In this document: positions 32,317-43,489 of the stretch, in pieces | How positions within the stretch are numbered: position 1 is the first letter of the stretch | How the letters are laid out: each line of letters begins with the position of its first letter | Source: Isoetes taiwanensis | Taxonomy: Eukaryota > Streptophyta > Lycopodiopsida > Isoetales > Isoetaceae | DNA length: 64,000 nt | Reading direction: 5' to 3' | Assembly: GCA_021234155.1 (NCBI GenBank) | Contig: JAJEKV010000046.1 | Span: 7,755,012-7,819,011 of the forward strand | Notes under the pieces: model-generated | What the model was told of the DNA's origin: nothing | Database searches by the model: none | Seen by the model: the letters and a program-made list of their open reading frames with translations, nothing else | Made by a program: the position numbers and the translations under genes

Positions 32317-35300
32317 ATGGCTGCAATGAAAGGCTTCTTAGTTTTGTTTTCTGTATTTTATAGCATGGACGTCTGTCTAACTGGTTCAGGCCCTAGCTTT
32401 CAACTAAATGCAATTCAAGAAGCTTGTGGTGTTAATCCCTTACCTGCTATTGGATCTGAATTGGTGGATGATGCGTTTGAAGACATTGATGGTCTCTTAG
32501 GTTTCAGGGCCAAGAACTTGATAACTTTGTTGCAGAAATTCAAAGTGAGTTCTGGTTTTAAGAAGATCAACCTTGTGGCGATGATAATGTTGATAAGAAT
32601 GAGTTCTTTGCTTTGGACCCGAATTTGATCAAAGAAGCAGAAGGGGGAGGCAAGGATGGCTCTAAAGGCCTCACTAAGTGGGCTAGAAGGAGGTTTGACA
32701 GCTGAAGATCATGGTTTAATTTTGATTGCAGGATTCCAATTGAAGAGATCCCTGTAGTTGAATTGGCCGAAATGCTAATGAAATTTATGCTGCAGATCAA
32801 GAAAAAGAATAAAGAGGTTATCCACTTGGAAGGTATGATTCTATAGTTCAATTTGTTTAAGTTTTTATTATAGTTTAGTTTAGATTTTAGGTTCAATTCT
32901 TTAATTTGTTAGTGTTTAGGATAGGATCAGGTTTTCTGATAGGATTTAGAGTAGTTATTTCTGAGATTATTTGTTTTTGCAGTCTTAGTGTGTTGTATAG
33001 GATATTTGGCAGAATGTTAAGAAAGAAACAGGAGGTTAGGGTTGGTCAGACTGGTGTTGAGGAGCATCCATTCAATATCTTAAAGTCCGATGTGTTTAAA
33101 AAAAGTACATATGCCTTTGTAGTAGCTGTTAGAAGATCCAGGTTGCTTGGAGTTAAGGGGAAGAAGAAGAAAGTACCTGTTATCCCATTTAGTGTCGAGA
33201 ATGACCTGCTCGCAGATGTCGACCATCAAATTTACCATCCTAGGGGTTGTCAAAAGCGTCTTTGCTTTTATATCTGCAGCAGCTTTGGGATCAGGGGCAG
33301 TTAAGGAAATTTCGAATTTAAAAATCTATCAATTTTCCTTGGAGATGAGTGAGAGTGGCGAGTTTGTAAAATATGAGGAAACGTGCAGCAAAAATTATAA
33401 TCCTTCTGCTACGCGTTTTGAAGACCCACTTTAAGGATTCGGTGTGGAGTTATGAGGAAGATCTCGTCTTCACGTACAAACAATACGTCAGGCATTTACC
33501 TTCAAGGCAATTTGGGGTTCAGGACAAGACAGAGGGTGCACTCTTTTTTACTGCGATTGATAACTTTTGCAGTAAAGTAAGTTGTCATTTCATTTCTTTG
33601 CTTGTTTTTCTGCTTTAAATCTTCAGTTCATTTGCATAAGATTAATATATTTTTTCTGTTTTAGGTTTGGTATCATAAGCAAAGGGTTGGGACAAATCAG
33701 GTGACGAAATGGCTTAAAGTCATGGGTCAGACTGTGAATGCTGAGATTTGCAACAAGTCTGGACGCGTGACTTTGGTGACGCGATTGGCATTGGCTGGTG
33801 TACCGGTTGAAGTCGGCATGCATGTTACAAGTCATAACAAATATGATGGCTTCTGCAAGTAAGTTTATCATTTATATGTTATTGTTAGTTAAAGTATTGA
33901 ATTTTTGTTTACTTTTAGATATGAGAGGAGCAAAGAAATTCAAGTCGTCTATTCTGTCAAAGCCTCTTGATGTTAATGGGAAGCTTCAAGTGTATAATGA
34001 GATCCTTGGCGAGCAAATGAGCAGTAAGCGGAAGGTATTGTTTGGAGTGCAGGATGATCGGACTCCAAATTGTCTTGCAGTTCCCAAGCAGATACTATTT
34101 TGACTTCTTATTTAACCAACAATTTTGTATTCCACATTTATAGTTTGATGTTGTGTAGCAGGTCTTTATGACTTCTTCAACGGTCGCTGCTATGAATTCT
34201 GAAGATAATGTTTTTTTTTTTTTTTTTTTTTTTTTTTTGAGAGAACGGGGTGTTTTTTTTATATTTATCAAAATAAGAAGTACAATGTTTCAAACATACA
34301 AAGGATTACTACAGGAGAAGCCTCAACATCTTCATCCTTTATGCGTAGAAACTTATTCTTTGCTCTGTAAGCTGATATATACATGAAGCGCATGATAATC
34401 TCCCATTTGGTAACCAGGATAGACAAGAAGATACTGGAAAAAATAGCTCCCGAAGCTTTCTTTTACATATAGAAGAACCAAAGCGGAAAATCTAGAACCA
34501 CTGAACATAGAAGGAAGTACCGTAATATGAAACCAGTTTAGTTGCTGCATTGTTGGGATGTAAAACAGTCAGCCTAAGTAGGCTAGACCCACTAGCCCAG
34601 CCGCCAAGACTCCTCCCAAAAGTCTGGTTTATGATATAAAAGCTTCTTCCTGCTCACATGATGTCCCTAGCTCGGCCCCTAGACTGATCCCATTTCCTGT
34701 ACTTCAGATCCATTCTAATAATTCCGGAATTCCACAAAGACTTCATGATAAAAGGCAGATTCTGATCATATCATGAATAACCTGAACCTTTCTTGCTAGT
34801 AAGAAAGAATGGGAAGAGTAAATGACGGAAGTAGCCAACAATTTTCCAAGTTTTGTAAAGAAAACACAGACTGCCAAATTTTACAGGCCAAGAAACGCCT
34901 TTGTTCAAGAACTCACAAGATTTCATTCCACCTTATAAGCTTCAGCGCTATTTCGGTGTAATCTTTGCAAGATGCAGGAAAGATTATAATGCTAGGAGCA
35001 TTAGAACGAAATACCACGTTAGTGGTTTACCTGAGATCAAGAAACCGCCCAGAAGATGCTTCAAAGGCCACAAATTCTTCAGCCGGTGATGAAAGATCCA
35101 GCCCAGAAAGATGTTTGCCCTGATCCCTGCTAGCCGCTGGCTCAATCCTAAGCAGATACAAGAAATTGCAGCAGTGCCGGAAAGGTAGGAAAAGGGGCGG
35201 CCTCTCCCTGCCGTCGCCGCCCTAGCCGCAGGCGCCAAAAAGTATATTCCCCCTTCGCCCCGCCGATATAGAGACCTGAAGATAATGTTGAACAGGTTGA

Positions 35301-35712
35301 CTCTAGAATTATTATGGAAGGCGAATGTTTTACCAAGTGCGAAAAGCAGGTAATCTTATCTAATTTATTTTGAATTTTCAATCACTATCTTGCTTTGAAT
35401 CTGTTTCATTTTCTATTTTCTCATGTTGTTTGTTTGGCTGGGAAAGAAAACATAGAGTTACCTGAGAAGCTTCGGCAGATACAGGACGAATTGGATTTTA
35501 TTGACGAAGGTGCTGTGAATGAGTTGATGAGGGCAGATCCTTTGGCAAGGAAAGCATTACAGGGAGGACATTACAATGTTACGAAGGGGAATACAGTTAG
35601 CAATGTAGGTGGGCAAAATTTCATTGGTGCTACATTTTCTGGTTGTGTCTTTGTTACTTGTGAGAATCCTGGCATAGCCTCTGATATTCTGAAGAAGTTG
35701 CATAGCACTTGA
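32317..35712 (+). pseudogene. Crypton/DUF3504-type tyrosine recombinase (frameshifted, interrupted)
   Basis: Starts MAAMKGFLVLFSV. The N-terminal SAM-like DNA-binding part includes EEIPVVELAEMLMKFMLQIK (about 32740). Then EEHPFNILKSDVF, VIPFSVENDLLADV, and the first catalytic Arg in CSSFGIRG (about 33290). A WYHKQRVGTNQVTKWLKVMG segment (33665-33730) leads to NKSGRVTLVTRL (HxxR box, His replaced by Lys; Arg 33764-33766), MHVTSHNKYDGFCK (HxxH/W-like) and the nucleophile-position Tyr at 33920-33922 (KYERSKEIQ). The C-terminus (about 35400-35712) ends with QNFIGATFSGCVFV. Introns are visible (33577-33664, 33860-33918). Frameshifts at about 32530, 33296, 33432 and 33943 plus the retroinsertion inactivate it. 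Confidence 0.72.
34211..35276 (-). mobile_element. Poly(A) retroinsertion (SINE/retrocopy) within the YR gene
   Basis: A 12-bp direct repeat CTGAAGATAATG flanks the insert (34199-34210 and 35277-35288). The insert begins on the + strand with a run of about 28 T, i.e. a poly(A) tail on the minus strand, and ends with a GC-rich 5' region (about 35150-35265). Target duplication of this size plus poly(A) is the mark of LINE-mediated retrotransposition. No RT is encoded, so it is a SINE, a 5'-truncated LINE or a processed transcript. Removing it restores a continuous reading frame across the host gene (SEDN to VEQVDS). Confidence 0.9.
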
Positions 35713-36076
35713 TGCAACACTTTGAACTGTTTCTCTGTCAATTGTTCAGCTGAATTTTCTTTTAAATGTTGGAACTCCAACTAGAACTTTATGTTGTGAA
35801 ACTGTGGAATTTTCTGTTGTGAAACTGTGGAAGTTGTATGTAACTTGGTTGCGGAACTTCAGTGTAATCTTGTTATAATTTTGAAGTTGAATTCTGCTGT
35901 AATTCTGTTGTTGAAGTTTGAATGTAATTCTGTTATGGAAGTTCAATGTAATTCTGTTGTTTAATGTAGTTCTCTTGCAATAAATTGTCTGAAACCTTGA
36001 AGCTCAAAATCAACTGAAAATCACCTCAAAATCACCTTGAATTTTCGGGTTGTAAAATCAAGATGATTTACCCTAT

Positions 36077-36098
36077 AATTTCAAGGTGTTAAAAATTT
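36077..36098 (-). repeat. Right TIR of the YR element
   Basis: Perfect 22-bp inverted match to 31782-31803, 365 bp downstream of the recombinase stop codon. The 3' UTR between them carries degenerate TGTAATTCTGTTG repeats. Confidence 0.85.
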
Positions 36099-36190
36099 CG
36101 GAAGGAGAAATTTCACTTTCTTGAAATTCGAAGGAAGGAAATTCGAAGCGGAAACCGGCGGCGCCACTTTGGACGAAAAATTTCGGAAGG

Positions 36191-36352
36191 AGAAATTTCA
36201 CTCAGCTTGAAATTTCAGAAGGAAATTTCGAGCAGACCTGGCGGCGCCACTCGCGGCCGAGGAAATTTCGAGCTGACCTGGCGGGCCCGCGCCGCCGCCC
36301 GCCAGTCACGCTTCGAATTTCCTTCTGAAATTTCAATGCTGAGTGAAATTTT
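36191..36352. repeat. Right hairpin with GC-rich loop
   Basis: Arms 36191-36232 and 36311-36352 pair imperfectly over about 40 bp (GAAATTTCACTCAGC...). The loop contains GGCGGCGCCACTCGCGGC, closely resembling the left hairpin loop. Confidence 0.88.
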
Positions 36353-36356
36353 CCAA

Positions 36357-36761
36357 CGAAATTTTACTCACCTTAAAATTTAGGCCATCGAAGAACTGGA
36401 TGCAGCCGGAACTCTGTGTTTCTTGAACTTATGAGGATCGTTCTTGAATTTTGATGCAACCGAAACCTTATTTAGGTCATTCTGGAACTCTGTTTATGAA
36501 CAGCCAGAAGAAGCCTTTGAGAAGAAAAATGATTGCTGATGCCATCGAGGCCAGAAGCTAGGGATGCAAATGCCATAGCCAGGCATACAACCCAGCCGGA
36601 ACAGGAAAGATAGTCGGAAGAAACCTTAGAGAGAGAATAGGTTGTGTAGAAACAGGGTAGAAATGGTGCCGTCCAAAAAATGCCCACAGACTTCAACTCT
36701 GTTTTTCGTTATGTAAAAACGGGTCAAAAAAGGCCGAAATTTTAAGGTGAGTAAAATTTCG
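36357..36761. mobile_element. 405-bp non-autonomous TIR element (MITE-like)
   Basis: 30-bp TIRs at 36357-36386 and 36732-36761 match at 29 of 30 positions (CGAAATTTTACTCACCTTAA...). They resemble the TIRs of the neighbouring YR element (both contain CACCTT and end in AAATT). The interior has no convincing gene. TSD not resolved. Confidence 0.75.
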
Positions 36762-36799
36762 GTCCCTTAAAGTAATGTCGACAAGGTTCTTTGCAAATT

Positions 36800-37216
36800 T
36801 GAACTCTGGCAATGCTCTATTATGAAATTCAACTGTTGCTCTCCAACTCGGTGCTCTGGCTATAAGATTCTACCCAGACTTATGAAAGACTGTTGTCACT
36901 TGCTGCAACTAGCAAGATTCGACCTCTTGTTAAATCGTATTCGTTAGTTTGTTGTAATTTTGTAACAAGGGATACTGGGCTATGGTATCTCAGTGCCTTC
37001 CTAAGAATGTTAAGTGTAATTCGTAAGCTATGGCCCAAATGACTAGCTTGTAGAGACCGTGGGGTAATGTCTGATTTTGTATTGCATGGGTGTGTCAATT
37101 AGACATGGTTTGATGAATGTGGTAAAGGTTATTGATGTGAAGAATATAGCCTCTTGCATTATTCTTGAGCAACCCATCTTTGAATAAAATTGGGGTGGTT
37201 TGTGTAACACTCAGCA
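36800..37216 (+). repeat. Unnamed repeat family, copy A, 5' part
   Basis: Matches, in inverted orientation, the sequence right of the Gypsy element (50419-50640). Shared landmarks include GGTAATGTCTGATTTTG and TATTGCATGGGTGT at about 37062-37095. It continues after the LTR element at 40544. Confidence 0.7.
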
Positions 37217-37897
37217 TGTTGGTAGGGTTTTGGCACCGGTCAACAGAGAAAAGAAAGAACCATTGGGGGGTCGATTATAAAAGCCCAAATGTTGTAAAGG
37301 TCTAAAAGCCAAAAAATAAAAAAGGGCCTAGATCTAGTTGTTTAAATTTAAGGGCTTCTAAGATTCTTTAATGGTTGAAGAGGGGTACATTATCTAAGGC
37401 TAAGATGAAGAGGCAAGATCAAAGGTGGAGATTAAAAAAGGCAAAAATTAAAGGTTGAGATAAAGAGTCAAGATCAAGGGTGGAGATGAAGGGGTGAAGT
37501 TAAAGGTTGAGATGAAGAGGCAGGATCAAAGGAGGAGATTAAGAGGCAAAAAATTAAAGGTCAAGATGAAAAGTGTTGTTTATAAAACAATTTTGAGGAG
37601 CACGAGCTCCTCCTCTTGCCTTGCTCCAAGTTCTTGGGATGGTGGCGGCTCCTCCTTGAATGGATCAATGGCCCCTCCATGGTTCGAGACATGGAGGGAC
37701 CCTCTTGTATTTGAAGTCTTGTGTTTATATGAATTTTCTTTTGGGCCCAAAGATATTCCATTCCAAGTTTTGCTTCAAATCTCTTATTCTACACCGATTT
37801 CATATTGCAAGCCTTTGATTTCATATTCTGACATCAAAGTGATCCGATTTACGCCTTTGAGGCCACTGTTGGGGATTGTGGGAAAAATCCGCCAACA
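37217..37897 (+). repeat. Left LTR
   Basis: 681 bp; includes purine-rich degenerate repeats (AAGATGAAGAGGCAAGATCA type) at about 37385-37570. Open frames seen here are a by-product of that repeat. Confidence 0.9.
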
Positions 37898-39847
37898 GAA
37901 TGGAGGTTCTAGAGATATTAATCTTCCCGGGATCATTCTTGGTCTTTGCTTCTTTACGGTCCTTTTTTTTTTTGCCATTAGCCTACCATTTGCCTTTTTC
38001 TATTGTTTTGTCCTCTGTCACTCTTTTACGCCCTTTGCCCATTACGCTATTACATGTGCTTGAAGCAAATGACTTGAAGAAAATATCACTATGGTTTCAA
38101 ACAACACAAGAAGCGGCGCATCGAGTTTTTCGGAAGATGTGAGAAGAAAAATTTTCAGCGATTTCTTTGTGCTCGCCGCCATATCTGCGAGTTTTAGGAA
38201 GATGTGAGAAGAAAAAAATTTTCAGCGATTTCTTTGTGCTTTCTACGCCATATCGTATTTGCTCTGTCATGCTCTACCTTTCCAAAGTCTTTGCTACAAA
38301 TCCTTGATGGTTTTTCTAGTGTTCATTCCTGCAGAAATATCAAAATGCAAAAAGAGAAGAATCAACAAAGAAGGCGGGTGTTACGCCCAGATTATTTATG
38401 GAGAGCCGAGAAGAAGCCAACCCTCGGAAAAAGAGAGAATAGAAGAGGATGATGCTATCTGCAGAATCCATAACCGACACATTCTTTGGAATCCACTGTT
38501 CACGAAGGGCCGCAGACCGCAAGAAAAAAAGAGAAAAGCAAAGAGAGAAACAAGAAACCGGTTACGTGAAACTAATGCGGATCCAACTCTGAGAGGCACC
38601 TGCTCCATCCTCGACCCATTTGCTTGCCATCTGCTCCATCCGCCATACCTATTTGCTTGCCATCCGTGAAGTAAGAGGAGGAAGAGAAGGAAAGGAGGGA
38701 AAGTCGAACATCTGCCGCCTTACACCGCCTCGCCCGCCCGCCATAGCCTCCTCGTTTCTTTGTCCCCCGTGCACAAAAAGTCTGAAGAAAAAAATTTTTT
38801 GTTTGCCCTTTTGGAACTATTTGGAACTATTGCCACGTCTACCTTTTTTTACCACATCTCCTATTTTTGCAATTTTTTTCCATTTGCCCTTACGTTGCTT
38901 TTTCCCACTTCTTATTCTTCTTGCTTTTTATAGCCCACCCACCTTTTGATTCTTTTTTAATGCCCAATCACGTTGCCCTTTTACCACTTGTTATTTTTCC
39001 TCTTTTTATGCCTTGGTCACACCTTAGCCCATTTTTTATTTTCTCCTTTCATTTCTTTTTCTAACCTTTGCTTTCTTTTAACCTTTGCTTTTCATGTTTT
39101 TTATTTTTTCCTTTCATCTCATGTTCTAACCTTGCTTTTCATGTTTTTTATTTTTGCCTTTCATCGCACATTTCTAACCTTTGCTTTCCATGTTTTTCCC
39201 TTTCATTCATTTTCTAAACATTTGCTTCCAAATTCCAATATTTTCTCACTCTTTTATTCTAGTTCTTAACTATTGCTTTCATTTTGCAACAATGTTTCTT
39301 TACCATTTTTTTCCTTGTCTAAAAACTATGGTCCATCCTTATTGCCTCAAACATCATTATTTTTGCCCTCATTATTACACCATTGCCACAATTTTTTGTT
39401 TGGGCGCCGCCCTCCTTTCTTATACCATTTTTCCAAAAATATAGCCATCTTGCCCCAAGCATTACATGTGTCTTTCCTAAAGCCGAAATTACCATTGATT
39501 TTCTATTATCATGGCACTCATTATTATTATCATCATTCTATCAAGTTCGAAGTCTCGGTTATTATCACCAAATTATTATCATCATTTTATCATATCAAAA
39601 CTTCAATTATTATGGTGTTGGAGTACACCCTAAAACCTCCAAATATTATTATTATTCTATGGTGTTGGAGTACACCCTAGAACCTCCAAATTATTATTAT
39701 CATCATTTCGAGTTCGAAGTCTCGGATATCAAAACTTCGGTTGTGTTCCTTATTGAGTCTAAGGGACCAACTATTGTACTAAAAATATATGAAAAACTTT
39801 GAAGTAAGAGGGCCGAGGGGACCGGCCCATTTTTTGTTTGGGCGAGA

Positions 39848-40543
39848 TGTTGACCGGGTTTTTGGCACCCGGTCAACATGAAAAAAGAGAAAAGAAAGAA
39901 CCATTGGGGGGTCGATTATAAAAGCCCAAATGTTGTAAAGGTCTAAAAGCAAAAAAATAAAAAGGGCCTAGATCTAGTTGTTTAAATTTAAGGGCTTCTA
40001 AGATTCTTTAATGGTTGAAGAGGGGTACATTATCTAAGGCTAAGATGAAGAGGCAAGATCAAAGGTGGAGATTAAAAAAAGGCAAAAATTAAAGGTTGAG
40101 ATAAAGAGGCAAGATCAAGGGTGGAGATGAAGGGGTCGAAGTTAAAGGTTGAGATGAAGAGGCAGGATCAAAGGAGGAGATTAAGAGGCAAAAAATTAAA
40201 GGTCAAGATGAAAAGTGTTGTTTATAAAACAATTTTGAGGAGCACGAGCTCCTCCTCTTGCCTTGCTCCAAGTTCTTGGGATGGTGGCAGCTCCTCCTTG
40301 AACTGGATCAATGGCCCCTCCATGGTTCAGAGACATGGAGGGACCCTCTTGTATTTGAAGTCTTGTGTTTATATGAATTTTCTTTTGGGCCCAAAGATAT
40401 TCCATTCCAAGTTTTGCTTCAAATCTCTTATTCTACACTGATTTCATATTGCAAGCCTTTGATTTCATATTACAGCATCAAAGTGATCCTGATTTCTGCC
40501 TTTGAGGCCACCTGTTGGGGATTGTGGGAAAAATCCGCCAACA
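39848..40543 (+). repeat. Right LTR
   Basis: 696 bp; same purine-rich repeat block as the left LTR, with small indels between the two copies. Confidence 0.9.
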
Positions 40544-41030
40544 CCGCACCCGTGGCCGGATGACTAGACGGATGGGTCCAAGAGGAGAGCCCTCTTGGGA
40601 TGAGGTCTATAGGTACAAAAATGATGTCTCCTTGGGGTCACGACCCAAGGAGCACACTTGAGATGTATCCGTAGGTAGGAGAAGGAGAGCAGTGGAGCAG
40701 GTCAAATCTATAGTAACCCCCTTGTGTGTTGTATGTGTATTCCAAGATGGCCCGTCCTGAGTCAAGCATCATCTTGCACTTAGATTCTTTTGTCACTTAG
40801 GGTTATGAGAAACTTGGGATGAACTAAAACTCATCTCCACATGATATATGAGATGTTGATGGATTTATTCTGCCAATTATGGGCAGTTGTAGTTGAGAAT
40901 TCAGTACTCAGATAGTGAGTCCGGGGACGAGATTTTAGAGAAGTCTAGTTCTTCCCGAACATCTTCAGTCACCTCGGATGAGAAGGAGTCTTATTGAATA
41001 ATATTGTAGTGCTGTGTGTATTATATATCA
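40544..41030 (+). repeat. Unnamed repeat family, copy A, 3' part
   Basis: Inverted counterpart of 43490-44113. In both copies short coding frames are conserved: ESSIILHLDSFV, then YEMLxDLFCQL, then an acidic Ser-rich end (SSSSRTSSVTSDEKES here) and a stop. This suggests the 3' end of a decayed coding element. Family unknown. Confidence 0.7.
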
Positions 41031-42582
41031 CAAAAAATGGTTCGTCACGCAAAACGTATAATTATACAGCCATTTTGCTATGATTTGCATATGATTCTGT
41101 TGTTGTATTTGTGTGAGGGTATGCCAACAGTATTTATAGAGCGCGTGTTATATTTCTTGTTAGTTTGCACTCCCAACCTATAGTTTTGGCATGCACGCGT
41201 GCATGCGTTGCATGCATGCACACAATGCACGCACGCAGTGCATGCATGCACAATGCACTGCATGTTGAGACCCTTTAGTATATAACACCATGCAACTTTC
41301 TTTCTTTTGCTGCCATATAGGTATTTTCATATAAGAGACATATAACATTCATCTTTACGATAAATTTGCAGATTAGCTTTGTTTGTATGAGAGCTAGAAT
41401 TCACAATCCACATTTCATACATATATAGCTTATTATGCTCGAGTAGCAAGCTACGATACTGTATTTATGCAGATAGCAAGGTCCAGTACTATGTTCATGA
41501 GAATCTTATTGCTTTTGCTTGTATTTTAGTCCTTCAAAGAAGAACAGAAAGATTTACCTCTCAAAGCATAATTTGCAAGCCTCTTCATCACGTGCATCCA
41601 CCTGAAGAAAGCTTTAAAGTAAGTTTTGTCAAGTTGTATGATTGCATAATTGTGATTTGCGTGTTGGGCAAGGGTTATTCCACAGGAAATCAAAGTTGCA
41701 AGTTGTAATAAGCTAACTTGCTGCCAATGGATAAACTTGCTTATATGATGTTTTGAAATATAATTCCAATTTGTATCCTGAATACATAATAATATTATTG
41801 TGCATATATTGGCATACATTTTATTATTATTTACACATTTGTTTGTCAATTTGTAATGTAAGCGTAAGATTCATGATTGTTATTGCTTTTCTTTATTTGT
41901 TCGTTTTATTACTTGCTACAAGGTTGCCTTCGACTTTAACCTTCCTCAATGGTCTGGGAGGCCATGGTATATTTCTAAAGTGTCTGAGGTTGCGAGGCAA
42001 CCTATCAAAGAAGAAGGTGTGCTCGACTAGGGATATTTACCCTTCGTTGTGTAACATATGATATCCCATGTTCTTTACCATATTAATATTATTTCATACC
42101 CCATGACCCATTTTCCATGTAGTTCCATTGCAACATTTTCAAAGTATGGAGCTCGTATTATATAGAACCACCATTAGACCCGAAGGGGCAAAAAAAAAAA
42201 TTGGACCCATGCACACCCCTAGGCCATCTCTCCCTTTTTTTTTTTCGTACAACATTCATACATATTTTGTACAACATTTATATTTATTCCGTACATATTA
42301 TGTAGCTTATTAATAATAATATATTAATATATTAATATAGCACATTGAACTATTGAAAGGGGCATCAAACATATTAAGAAATTGAACCATTAAATTAAAC
42401 TCCCCCTCCGCCTGACCCCCCCAGTTGTTTTTGTTGATATTCGTGCAGGGCATCCAACGGTTGGCGAGGAGCCCCAAATATATATACCAATATATGTGTA
42501 CCATACATGTGTACAATGCACCTCACAACCTTTGGATTAATTGTGTATTTGAAACTGACAGTTAACTAAAACTTACTAAAAA
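41031..42582. other. AT-rich, no gene; alternating purine-pyrimidine tract
   Basis: No gene recognised. 41186-41266 is a run of GCATGC/CACGCA motifs, mostly alternating purine and pyrimidine, with self-complementary pieces. A poly(A)/poly(T) pair occurs at 42188-42246. Confidence 0.5.
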
Positions 42583-43140
42583 ATTTATTTATTTATTTAT
42601 TTATTTGTGTCTAGCTCTCTTAGGGTCTTGAGAGACCATGGAGCCTGTGGACTCTGTATTTACAATTTCAACAATAGAGAACGGTGTGCATCCACCGCTC
42701 TCATATAAGCACCTAATTTCATAGGTGGTAATGCTAGTAAGGAGTAAAAATCTGAAACTTGAATGCCAAATTGTTCTCTGATGTCCTTGTAAGATGCGCA
42801 TTGTAGAAAAGTGTGATGCTCGTCTTCAACACAGTTCGACTCACATACTTTGCAGATCCGTTCTTCTACTGGAATTTTGAACCAACGACCTGTCTCAATG
42901 ACCAATCGATGGGAACCAGTTCTATAGCGGGCAATCAGTTGCTTATGCCATCTTGAGATATTTGAATTGAGATAACCTTGGCTCTTGTATTCAATCAAAT
43001 GATTAACATTTGATCTGTAATAGCGCATGCGTTTTCCTGGAGCAGCCCAAAGCCGATCTACTACAAGTGTCTCAAGTAATTCTCGTCTAATGATGGTTGG
43101 GATCGTCCGAACATCCAACAATCTGAGCATACCAATGGAC
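42583..43140 (-). mobile_element. LINE 3' remnant with (AAAT)n tail
   Basis: The minus-strand frame 43130-42660 (156 codons) holds a C-terminal LINE zinc motif, CKVCESNCVEDEHHTFLQC, after RYRTGSHRLVIETGRW. It resembles the post-RT region of several non-LTR families. The 3' side ends in a (TAAA)n run (42583-42608), a typical LINE tail. Only the last part of ORF2 remains (5' truncated). A different family from the other LINEs in the window. Confidence 0.75.
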
Positions 43141-43489
43141 GCCCTGCACGAATATCAGCAAAAACAACTGGGGGAGGGGAGGGTTTAATTTAATGGTTCA
43201 ATTTCTTAATATGTTTTAAGTACTTGGTGTTACAGAAACCGTTGTCTATGGTTGTAACTGATTGTTGTATCAATGGTTTCATATTTATTGATTGCTAAAT
43301 AACTTAGTGTTAAGCGATGTTCTTGCGACGGCCGGATAGGGTCTGTCTCAGTTATACTAGGTTTTTCTACAACCAATAAGTACAAAACCATTATACATGC
43401 TCACGCCAAAACTTCCATTGATACAAAGATCAGTTACAACTACATTTTTACATAGGTTTTCAATACACCAGGCACTTAAAGTTCACATA
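43141..43489. other. No recognisable feature
   Basis: Short spacer between the LINE remnant and repeat copy B. Nothing supported. Confidence 0.4.

Larger units (their letters stand above)
31669..36352 (+). mobile_element. Tyrosine-recombinase (Crypton-like) transposon with TIRs and terminal hairpins
   Basis: A DUF3504/Crypton-type tyrosine recombinase gene (32317-35712) lies between perfect 22-bp inverted repeats at 31782-31803 and 36077-36098 (core TTTTTAACACCTTGAAATT). Outside each TIR is a large hairpin (31669-31770; 36191-36352) whose loops share GGCG..CCACTCGCGGC. I therefore draw the element as including both hairpins. Known Cryptons are described as lacking TIRs, so either this is a variant or a TIR element captured a YR gene. 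No RT/RNase H is present, which argues against DIRS/Ngaro. A retroinsertion at 34211-35276 interrupts it. No TSD was found. Confidence 0.6.
37217..40543 (+). mobile_element. Non-autonomous LTR retrotransposon (non-coding interior)
   Basis: LTRs 37217-37897 and 39848-40543 are highly similar, begin TGTTG and end CCAACA. Flanks CAGCA/CCGCA are a probable 5-bp TSD with one mismatch. The 1.95-kb interior has no gag or pol, only pyrimidine-rich low-complexity DNA (38800-39470), a 77-bp-scale tandem repeat (38121-38250) and ATT-rich repeats (39620-39700). The right LTR start is palindromic (TGTTGACCGGG...CCCGGTCAACA). The size class is a LARD-like derivative mobilised in trans. It interrupts repeat copy A. 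Confidence 0.85.

Noticed and set aside
37494-38063. 189-codon open frame starting in the left LTR
   Set aside because: Lies in a purine-rich LTR repeat block, recurs in the other LTR with frame differences, and has no motif.
38700-39480. Several overlapping Phe/Leu-rich ORFs
   Set aside because: Produced by pyrimidine-rich low-complexity DNA inside the non-coding LTR element.
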